From: Hesseltinella vesiculosa
Lineage: Eukaryota > Mucoromycota > Mucoromycetes > Mucorales > Cunninghamellaceae
Reading direction: 5' to 3'
Length of the DNA stretch: 64,000 bases
Assembly: GCA_002104935.1 (NCBI GenBank)
Contig: MCGT01000014.1
Coordinates: forward strand, 372,001-436,000
Both the position numbers and the translations under genes were made by a program. Positions 55,582 to 64,000 of this stretch are shown here, one piece after another; within the stretch, counting starts at the first letter, position 1, and each line of letters starts with the position of its first letter. The notes under the pieces are model-generated. The model did no database searches, was not told where the DNA came from, and was given only the letters and a program-made list of their open reading frames with translations.

Positions 55582-56842
55582 CTAACCAAATTTTGAAGAC
55601 GACGAGACGGAGGAGGTTCGGTGGTGGCTGGACAGAGATGGTGTTAACGGTGCAATGATGGGCTCTTGATACAAATAGGCATTGACAACAGTGATAGGGA
55701 TATCGTGAAGCTCTGGCATGTAATCCAAAGGACGGTCTTCCAGAGGTGGTATTTTTGATCGCTCCATGATCATGGCATGTTCATCTACCGAGATATGAAC
55801 AAGGGCTTGGTCTTTCCTTTTTTGGTCTGTGCTTACCAGTTATGCAATCCAGGGAATCGAAGGGTGGCGTGTTCATGAGGTTGTAGGTCATGAAATAAAA
55901 AAAAATGAACCACACAAATGTCATAACCCAAGTAGGAATGGCCATGGCCCAATATCTAGCAGTGGCAATGAGCGCTCTGCCAATCAACCTCGTATTTTTT
56001 TCTTTTACCTGCTGGGATAATACGTGATGCCTAGACCATGCAGAATGTGGTCAGGGACATAGGCCCAGACAATGTAAAGGCCTATGGAAAAAGGAAGGAT
56101 CAGCCATTTGCGGTGCCATACGCCAGACGCTTACCAACAACGACAAAGGAGGCCAGGTACATCACAAAACCGTAGTATTCATAAATGGGGGTCTTGTTGG
56201 TCATGGCAATAGGTGGAGCGCGATCCACCTTGTACGATATTCCAGGTAGCCTAGAAACAAGGTGAGTCATTTAACCCCCTCTGCATTCGCTTACTCTGAA
56301 TAGGAGCGAGGCCGATGACCTTTTTGGAATTCGCTGGCGGTCTTGCTTAGTTTGCCGGTTTGGCTGAGCTGGACATTGCTGTTTGGTGACAGCGTAGGCA
56401 GCCAGTTCTGGCTCTGATGTTGCTTGAGCGACTTTTCGTACTTTTTCGAGAGGTAGCTGCTGAAGGAATTACGACGCCGTTTTCTTTTGAATCAATGGGA
56501 AAAAAGAAAAAAAAAAGTCAGCGATGGCAGGGCAGAGGATGGATTTGCTTACAGCACTTTGGATTTGGTGGCAGACATGGCGATGGTTTTGGTAGGGGAG
56601 CTGGCATTGCTAGAGGATTCAGGAGACGACAGCAGAGAAGGCGATGGGTGGGCATGCTGGCTACTACTCCGGACAAGACTGGTCAATGACAGTTCGGAAC
56701 GGGATATGCTGAGAGGCGATTTCACAAGCTTGCTTTCGACGATCGTCTCTTCATCTTCTTCTCGTAGTTCATCCAAAGTCGTGATAATGGTAGGAAGATG
56801 CGGCTTGTGTTTAGGTTTTTTAAACGTAGATTCATCCGCCAT
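55582..56842 (-). CDS. GPI19: PIG-P subunit of GPI-GlcNAc transferase, with long N-terminal extension
   Basis: Six exons (56553-56842, 56295-56459, 56135-56250, 56009-56081, 55837-55955, 55582-55784) give 321 residues. The PIG-P domain covers about 175-250: YEYYGFVMYLASFVVVGLY (membrane span), AYVPDHILHGLGITYYPSRYW (the most conserved block, loop between spans) and AMAIPTWVMTFVWFIFFYFM (second span). PIG-P/Gpi19 belongs to the complex that makes GlcNAc-PI, the first step of GPI-anchor synthesis, at the ER. The ~170-residue polar Ser-rich N-terminus is far longer than in yeast Gpi19 (140 aa in all), and a ~70-residue tail follows. Only 88 bp separate its ATG from the upstream SEC31 stop on the same strand. 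Confidence 0.92.
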
Positions 56843-56930
56843 GAAGACTGATTGGGATAGAACGAAAAAAAATAGAAAAGGACTTGGCCCTTCCCTTTTT
56901 TTATTTTCAAACGCCGGTCCCCTTTTCATA

Positions 56931-59900
56931 CTAGGAGTGTTTGTCATACTCGATCAGTCGAATCACGGCCAGTAACCAGCTGCTGCATTCGATATTGCTT
57001 GTCAGAAGCTGGGCGTGGATCGTGGTGGCTTGATCATGATTACCTTCAGATAAAGCTTAGTTTGAGAAGAAGAAGAGAAAAAAAACCATATCAGCTAAAC
57101 AAACTTCCTTTGGGATATTTTTTTACCTTGGACGAGTTTCAGCAAAGACTGCACGACGTCATCTTTCAGCTCGTTTTGCTGCAGCTGGTCAAACAAGCCA
57201 TTCAGACGTTTCTCGACATCATCCCATTGCTTTCGTTGCATAGGCTAGATAGGTAGATAAAACAAGTCAGAAGAGGCATGACGTCGCCCTCTCGCTGTAC
57301 CTCCATATGCTGCCTCGAAGACGGCAGTATCTTTGTAAACACTTGCATGATATGGACATACGCATAACGTTTGCTGGATCGATCGTCATGGTTCATGGCT
57401 AGAGAAAATCTATGAGAATGACAATAACGCCACATGGCTAACAGGTATTTTTTTTTTACTTACGCAGCCTTGCCCCTTGATCAGGTTGGCCAAGATAGAC
57501 AAGTCTGTCACGGTCGCGCTGCGGCGAGCTGTTGTTCTCAGGATAATGGCCAGTCGGCATGGTGGGTGAACCCCATGGATGCTGCTGCTGCTGCAGATGG
57601 CGCGGTGAGCGTTCTTGCTGGAAAGGTGTCGACATTGATTGGTCCGAGGCGGCCTGGGACGGCGACGTTTGATGCTGGTAGGGATAGGTGGGCGGCTGCG
57701 GTGGCTGTTGATGGGGTAGAGGATAGAAAGGCGCCGCTCGCGCTCGGTTGGCCTCGGCGACTTGCTGGGCGGTCGGGGGACCGACAGGCGTAGGGGAATC
57801 AAAAAAGGAAGGGTGCTCATCGTGATCAAACGAGCCGTCATGACGATCGTCGGCGTCCGCATAGTACTCATTGTCGTCGGGGTCAATGTAAAGGCCTTGC
57901 AGATGCTGTCGCGGGTACGGCATTTGCTGGTATGGACGCTGGTGCTGAAGTGGCTGGGGAGGAGCAGCTGGCTGGCGGAAAGGCGCAGTCAACGAGTCGA
58001 AAAAGGACTCTTCTTGAAACAGGCCAGGAGGGCGGTATTGAATCGGGTCAAAGTGAAGGATGTCCCTCGATACATCTTCTCGGTTCCATGGGTTGGGAGG
58101 CGATGATTGATGGCCAAATACGTCTGTAGATAATTGCCGGGAGAGGCGATGGTACCGCCGCTGCTGCTGTGGATCGACGAAGGGTGGACGTCGCTGAGGC
58201 ATGGGTGTGGGCAGCATACCAGGTAGATCGTCATCGTCGTCTTCAAGTCCTTCCTGCTGAAGATGCAGGTCGTGAGAGGGCTGCTGATGAGGGTAGTGCT
58301 GAGCAGATGGGTCGATGGCAAACGAGAGGTGCTGAGCAAAGCCATGCAGCGGCGATGAAGCAACGACATGGTGCTGTCGATCAAAGGGGTATTTGGGAGG
58401 CTTGAGGGCGACCAAGGGGCCGTTGGCGCCCATGGCTTCGTACAGGCGGTGACGCAAGACCAGCACGTCGCGTGAATGGGACGGGATCATTTCGACATAT
58501 TTAAAGGCAAGATCCAAGTGACCATGGAAGGCAAGCAGATGAGCATAGTCGGCGTACTTTGCATGTAGCTGATCTGTGACAGCTATGGATTCTGGCGAGG
58601 TGGTGGACGCGGTGTTGGGGGATGCGGACAGCAGCAGGTCCTCGAGCGACTGGGATTGGTGGTCAAAGGCTGCAAACAAGAGCGTGATTTTTTCCATCAA
58701 GGTCACTAGCAGCATGGCTTGCTGATTTGGGCCCAGTAACACGTTGGCTTTGCCGGTGAGCCTGTACTGGCTCTCCCATTCCGCCAGCCACAGCGCCAGC
58801 ACACGGTTGGATTTGCCTGCCATCATGTAACATACGCGTGCCTGGCGAAGCCACTGCTGTGGGTCGGCACCATCGGTGTCGAGCAGGGTGGTGGATGCGA
58901 GGTAGGTGGTGGCGGCTGTTTCGAGGCGCTGGCCTAGGAGGTCGCACAACGACACAAGGTGCGCTGGCGGCGCATAGGCACACAGAACTGACAGCACGGT
59001 GCGCCAGTCGTCGACATGACAGTTTTGAACATAGCTCGTGAGATCCTGGCGCGTCACACTGTCCAGCAACTGCAGGTAAGGCACGTGGGCCCGGCGTTCC
59101 AGGTAGGCACGCCTGGTTTTGTTGATGAGGTTCTGACTGCCGCTAAACGCAAGGACCAAGGCGTCAGCCGCACGGTGGTCGTCTTGGAGACATAAGTCGA
59201 CGGCCAAGTCCAAATTGCCCACGGCCAGGGCCAGGGTGATCTGTTTGTCGAGTGCAGACGAGGCATAGGCTGAAGCAGCTTGGGCGGTCGTGGTGGTTGA
59301 TTGGTCGGCGAAGAAATGCGCATCGTCGTGCATCGGTGCTTCCTGCGTCGAGGCTGCAGCAGGGAAAATGCCTGACAGCGAGTCGGCCACGCCGGCATCG
59401 CCACGAGAATCATACCGTGCTGGGTTAAAAAAAGGGCGGGGCGAGGCGCTGTTGTCGTCGTAGCCAGGGGAAACTGGCGGCGACAATACCTTGCTGTTGT
59501 GGCCAGAAGGTCGGTAGGGGGCTGCTGACTTGGTTGCTTTGCCGACGAGATCAGCCGTGGTCGTCTTGGTCGGGTCCAGCCCCAGGAACTCCAGCAAGGC
59601 CTGGCGTGGGGTCGATGAAAATAAGCACTGTAGAACCGGCCAGTCGTAAGCATCCAAGGAGGATGGGTCGTGTTGAGATGGAGTGCAGTGGCGGTTGAGC
59701 AGTTTCAGGCGCTGTTGCTGGTCAGACCGAGTGGCTTCCAGATCCAGCATACGCTGAGTCAATGTTGTGTCATGGAAGGTGTGGACGACCAAACGTTGCT
59801 TGGGCAGTGGCTGGGACGGATGGCCATGGCTGCTGGGCGTCTTTGAAGAGAACACGACGAGTCTGCCGCCAAAGCTAAAGGTGGCACCCACAGGTCGGCG

Positions 59901-61292
59901 TAGCCATTTCGGAGGCGACTTTTGGCTTGTTGGGATGGCGTTGTTGTTGTCATCGACAATAGAGTTTTCGGCTGTCCGCTGATCATGTGGAATTGTCCAG
60001 ATGTAAATCTAAAGAGAAAAAAAAAATCAGCAAATAAACAATCTGTCACATGTTCTTCTTACATCGCCAAGATTCCACGACGCCAGCCAGTTGGGATTTC
60101 GGGGGCAGAATTCCACTTGCAAAGCATGGTGGCCAGCATTTGTGTTGGCTACTTCTATGGAGGAGCCGAGCTTTGGGTTCCAGCCGATCAACTTTCCATC
60201 TTTGGCAGACGACACTAGTACGTCGCTGTCCTGTCGGCACCAAGATACATCCGTGACGCCCTTTGTATGACCTTGCAATGTCCGTTCGGGCTTTTGTGCA
60301 TGGCGGAGGTCCCAGGAGAGGATGTGAGGAGAGTGGTCGTCATCGGATGCTGACACGAGATGTGTTGCCTTGGTACCAATTAAAAAGAACCTTGATGAGA
60401 TTGCTGCGTACGCTTCTCTTTTCAATTACCATATCGGGATGCCAGGCCATCGAAGAAACGTAATGGTCGCCTTGCAGCACAATGATTTCTCGAGACCTTG
60501 ACCGCAGATCCAAAATAGATACTCGACCAGATGTATAGGATAGTGACAGGATATGAGGTACATGATTGTTCCAAGATAGGTTGGTGACCATTTCGTCTGC
60601 TGCTCCCAATGATCCACCAGCTTTGTATGGACGGCCTAATCCATGCGAGAGATCCCACACCGCCACCTATTATTTTTTTTATTAAAAAAAAAACAAAAAT
60701 AAAATAAAAACGTGAGTGTGTCTGCTGTGGTTGCTCATTACGAAAAGAGTACATCATTGTCGTTGCAAGCGGTGGCCAAGAGGTTTTTCTGGTTCCTGTT
60801 AAAATCCATACGAATCACACGGCGGGAGGAGGTCTTTGTTTCGTGCAGTAGAGTGCTTAATAAAAATAAAAAAAAGCGGGTGAGCCTTGACGGTAGGAGG
60901 AACGTCGACACGACGGTTTTACCTGGAGCTGTCACCGGCAATGGCCCAAGGATCCCATATTTCTAATCCTCCATTCTCGGTGCCTGCGGCAAGGATTCCC
61001 CAGCTGTTGGTCATTTGCAAATCGCCCCACGCCAACGCATGAACCCTTCAAAATAAGAACGTGAGCAATGAACTTGAGAGCATGTGCTTTGAGCTTATGG
61101 CGTATGTAGCATTTACCTTGACGATGTGGAGGCTTTACCTAGTGATGTTTGTGTGGTGCCTGAGGCATTGCTGCCGATTTGAAACAGTTCCAGTTGCGAG
61201 CGGTTGTCATTGTCGGCGACGGTGGCTAGGATGGGCGTGGTCGGGCACCAAGAAAAGGTGGTTTGCGGCAGGTCATGGACAAGTCGAGTCAT
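56931..61292 (-). CDS. SEC31: Sec31, COPII outer coat protein
   Basis: Nine exons (61117-61292, 60923-61045, 60753-60855, 60430-60666, 60063-60368, 57464-60008, 57301-57398, 57127-57244, 56931-57043) close to 1272 residues, matching yeast Sec31 (1273). WD40 repeats fill about residues 1-340 (for example VAVWDLSHG, VSILDLRS, ILSWDLRHAQKPERTLQGHTKGVTDVSW, IYIWTIPHD). The large exon 6 holds the alpha-solenoid (WPVLQCLFSSTPRQALLEFLGLDP, YAHLLAFHGHLDLAFKYVEMIP), then a Pro/Gln-rich region of about 250 residues that binds Sec23. The C-terminal helical domain includes LLTSNIECSSWLLAVIRLIEY. Sec31 and Sec13 form the outer cage of ER export vesicles. The donor of exon 3 (GTACTC) is weak but restores NDNDVAVWDL. 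Confidence 0.95.
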
Positions 61293-61569
61293 ACAAACAA
61301 TGCAATTGTCAATAAAGAAAGAGAAAAAAAAAAGGACAAACGGTGTGGCCTGAAAAATGGGAAGTAAACAAAAAATAACCGCTGGTTTTTCAGAGCAGGT
61401 GCTTCTTTTTGGTTTGCCAACTACCAAAAAAGGCACTTCCGACCGAGTTCACCAACTCAGAGTCATGCCGCTTCCAGCAATCCATTTTGCTTTCTCTGAT
61501 TTTAACCGCACAGTGTCCGGTTTTATTTTGTTCAATGGCTTATATACAGGTGAAAGACAGAAAAAAAAA

Positions 61570-63401
61570 TTATTGAGTGTGGATGATGTGGGCGACCAGA
61601 GTCATGTCTTGATCCGTAAACGGCTTTTCTGGGTCGTAACTGATGCTGCTGTCCTTCATCAATTTGCAGAGGTAGTCGACGTCGTAGGTTGGGCATACGG
61701 ATTTAACATGATCACGGACTTCGCGGCGGTTCTTGCCTTGGTCCTTGGCTTGCTGTACAAGCGTGAGGATCTTGGCCTTGCACTGGATGGGTAAGGACGA
61801 GAGTTGAGGGTTGAGATAGTTGACGCCGTTGGAAGGCACTTCAGCAAGCTGGGTATCAGTTGGGAGATAGGTGGCGCTGTGCTGGATCATGGGGTGGGAT
61901 GTATACATAGGTGCAGTCGAAGAGGGGGTGGTGTCTGCTGGCAAAGCGGCGGTTTGGAAGCCAAAAGCACCTTCGTTGTTTATCATGGGAGGGATGTCCG
62001 TGAAGAGCCAGTCGTCAACAGTGGTGGCCGGGTTACGGTAGGTGCCAAAGCTAATGGGATCCATCGCTGGCAGGCGTTGTGCTTCGGCAGTGACAGTAGG
62101 ATGACTTGTTGACATTGACTGAGGGAGCATGGTAAAGACTGTAGGCACCGAACTCGGTAGCTGAGATTCTGCAGAAACGGAGGAGAGTGCGTTTGGTAGC
62201 GAAGTGCCAAAGAGCAGCGATTCAGATACTCCCTGCGCAAGCGACATCAGAGGCATCATAGGCGCTTGTGAAACCGATGCAGATGAGGTATGGGTGAATG
62301 TGCCGGTCGTCGTGCTGGAGGCAGGCAAGACCAGGTCCAGCGATGCCAGTGAATCGATAGGGTTGTGGCTAAACAATTGGTTGGCCACGAGCAAGTCGGC
62401 GTTGAGCTCGTCACTGCTGGAACCATGGGTGCTGGAGGCGGTTTCTTGGAAAAGGTTGGTTTGAAGGCGATGAGAGTCGTATGTGGAGGAGGAAGGGGTG
62501 GAGATGGTGGCGACGGACGACGTCGAGGCAGGGGAACGGGTGTCGGGAGGAGAGCTGTCTGAGAGCGGCTTGTTGACGGTGCTTTTGCTGGGAGGCGTGG
62601 CGGACAACGGAGGGGAGGCTAAGGGTTGATCAGGCTGATGATGATCGGGAGGAGGATAATTAAATGTGAACTTTGCACCTTTGAGCTGGTAGTTTTCTTC
62701 CTTGAGTTTCGCAAGTTCCTCTTTCAACGACACCACCTCCTTTTCCAGGTCGGCTTCCTTTGCTGATTTCTCGCTTTCCAGTAGCTGGATGCGATCTTGA
62801 AGCTCGCCAACGAATTTTTCCTTGCGCTCCCTGAATATAATCGATAATGGTTTATGGTTGGTGTGATGAGAAAGTGAAGTCGGTTTTTCCAGATCCGGCG
62901 GCAAAAGCCTGCCGGCTGAAGCCGCTGCTGCCGATGTCGATTACCTAAAGTTTCTTTGAGCTTCTCGATTCTGTACTCGTCGTTTGGCTTTGGGATCCTT
63001 CAGCAATTCCTTTAGGCGAAATAAAATAAGCAAGATTTCAGGGTCACGCTCCTATGGTTGTACCTCATCGGATACATTGGATATGGGCTTGCGGCCAGGT
63101 TTCTTCGGCACTCCTGTTGATTTGCCTAAAAAGTAGCCTTTTTCTGTGAGCCTTCTACAGTGCTTGTTTGAATAGAAAACTACGATTTACGTTTCATCGT
63201 TGCTTTAGGTTTTGTTGCCTTTGATACAGCTAATGTCATGAGTGAAGAGAGGCGTCAGGACAGGTACTGCTCAATACGCCACTACCCATGTGAATTACTA
63301 CGTTTTCTTGTTTCATTGTATGATTGATCAGAGTAGCTATCGTCTTGAATATCGTCCTCTTCACTATAGGAGAGGCTGTTGTAGTGATCAGAGGAGGACA
63401 T
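61570..63401 (-). CDS. YAP1: AP-1/Yap1/Pap1-type bZIP transcription factor
   Basis: Five exons (63302-63401, 63191-63229, 63064-63125, 62945-63009, 61570-62830) give 508 residues; exon 2 is a 39-bp microexon rich in Lys (KATKPKATMK). The basic region is built across two introns: RRVQNREAQRNFRERKEKF, with the NxxAQxxFR signature of fungal AP-1 factors, followed by a leucine zipper (LQDRIQLLESEK, then EVVSLKEELAKLKEENYQL). The C-terminal part has SVCPTYDVDYLCKLMKD with two Cys, matching the redox-sensing c-CRD and its leucine-rich export signal. I see no clear n-CRD CxxxxxxxxC pair in the middle, which is Ser/Thr-rich. Likely role: oxidative-stress control by regulated nuclear export. Confidence 0.88.
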
Positions 63402-63692
63402 TGTCGTACACTTTGAAATAAGACTCTGAAATAAGGCAAGAAGAACAGAAGAAAAAAAAATTGAGCGAGAAAGAAAGCAAATTGGATAGGTCAAGCCAGC
63501 TTGGAATTGAAACAGCGCCTAGTTATGTTTTTGGCCGACGGTTTCAAATGATGCCATGTGCCGGTGCATTGGGTTAAGAGAGTTTTGGATATCAAAAGTG
63601 GTTTATTGATCATCGGGATTCACAGGCCGGCATGGTAGCAGGACGGATGACAGATGTTTTTTGTTCTAATTATGCTGGCAGACTGTCCAACG
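63402..63692. promoter_or_regulatory. Compact promoter of the bZIP gene
   Basis: 291 bp between the stop of the BUD32 gene and the bZIP start, both minus strand. GCGCCTAGTTATG and a poly-A/T stretch (63452-63460) are present. No AP-1 autoregulatory TTAGTAA or TTACTAA site is seen. Confidence 0.45.
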
Positions 63693-64000
63693 TTACCCAA
63701 CCATCGTGCGCTTGCGGCCACGTAATCGAACTACCAAAAAGAGACAATCAGACTCCCCATTATTCCACCTGATGGATTTTTTACCTTCTTCCAGCTTTCG
63801 CAGCACCTCCTTGGACCTTTTACTCTGCTTGTAGCTTTTCAAGATTGTTTGAAACTAGAGGAGAGCAATGTGAAGTAGGCCAATGCCGTCGTTTGTCCTT
63901 GTCTCTGAGCTTACCATTTTCTCGGTCTCAGGGTGGGTGCTCATGAAAGCACGCTCCAATACATACAGGTCCACAGCCATGTCTTCTGGCATTGTTGTTC
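63693..64000 (-). CDS. BUD32: Bud32/PRPK (EKC/KEOPS complex kinase), 3' part, cut by window edge
   Basis: Only the last three exons are in the window (63915 to beyond 64000, 63785-63854, 63693-63730). The translated end reads MPEDMAVDLYVLERAF, STHPETEKM, FQTILKSYK, EVLRKLEE and VRLRGRKRTMVG. The DLYVLERAFxSTHP block and the RGRKRxMVG C-terminus are signatures of Bud32/TP53RK, the small kinase/ATPase of the KEOPS complex that works in t6A modification of tRNA and telomere upkeep. The catalytic part lies outside the window. Introns are short with GTAAG/GTAAA donors. Confidence 0.92.

Overview
The window is nuclear DNA of a filamentous fungus, most likely an early-diverging Mucoromycota (zygomycete) species. 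The evidence is short introns (about 50-120 bp) with GTAAG donors and long poly-T tracts before CAG/TAG acceptors, poly-A/poly-T runs between genes, fungal families (Sec31, Pho88/Snd3, Yap1/Pap1, Vnx1-like antiporter, Lag1-type ceramide synthase, Dbp6/DDX51, Bud32), and animal-like genes lost from many yeasts (dymeclin, STIMATE). The species cannot be fixed from the sequence alone. I rebuilt exon structures by hand from splice signals, reading-frame continuity and family knowledge. All multi-exon models listed close in frame, but none was tested with RNA data.

Layout. 0-10 kb: a PHO88/SND3 gene, a small secreted-protein gene, a foldback repeat element, a decayed acidic/basic-protein pseudogene, and two tandem paralogous Kelch-type single-pass membrane proteins with the same intron positions. 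10.9-32.7 kb is a dense housekeeping block: LEA_2-like membrane protein, dymeclin, a small basic protein, Yippee, HSL-type hydrolase, STIMATE-like vacuolar membrane protein, DDX51/Dbp6 helicase, Vnx1-like cation/H+ antiporter, ceramide synthase, TauD/TfdA-like dioxygenase and an F-box protein. 32.7-48.8 kb is a gene-poor, repeat-rich island. It holds a long palindrome split by an LTR-like insertion with a 5-bp target duplication, 17-bp and 20-bp minisatellites, a 286-292-bp and a ~196-bp tandem array whose units carry splice-like borders, dispersed repeat families, and one orphan proline/threonine-rich membrane-protein gene. 48.8-64 kb returns to genes: an O-fucosyltransferase-like Golgi protein, a LEA-like HWWQ-repeat protein with an apparent mitochondrial presequence, glutamine synthetase, and four head-to-tail minus-strand genes (BUD32, AP-1 bZIP, SEC31, PIG-P) with gaps of only 88-291 bp.

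Several genes act in the endomembrane system: Snd3/Pho88 (ER targeting), Sec31 (COPII coat), PIG-P (first step of GPI-anchor synthesis), ceramide synthase (ER), dymeclin (Golgi), the fucosyltransferase-like protein (Golgi), and two vacuolar-type membrane proteins (STIMATE/YPL162C-like and Vnx1-like). I infer no operon-like co-regulation. The least explained parts are the 33-42 kb repeat island, the orphan membrane protein beside it, and the tandem Kelch pair with its variable repeat tail.
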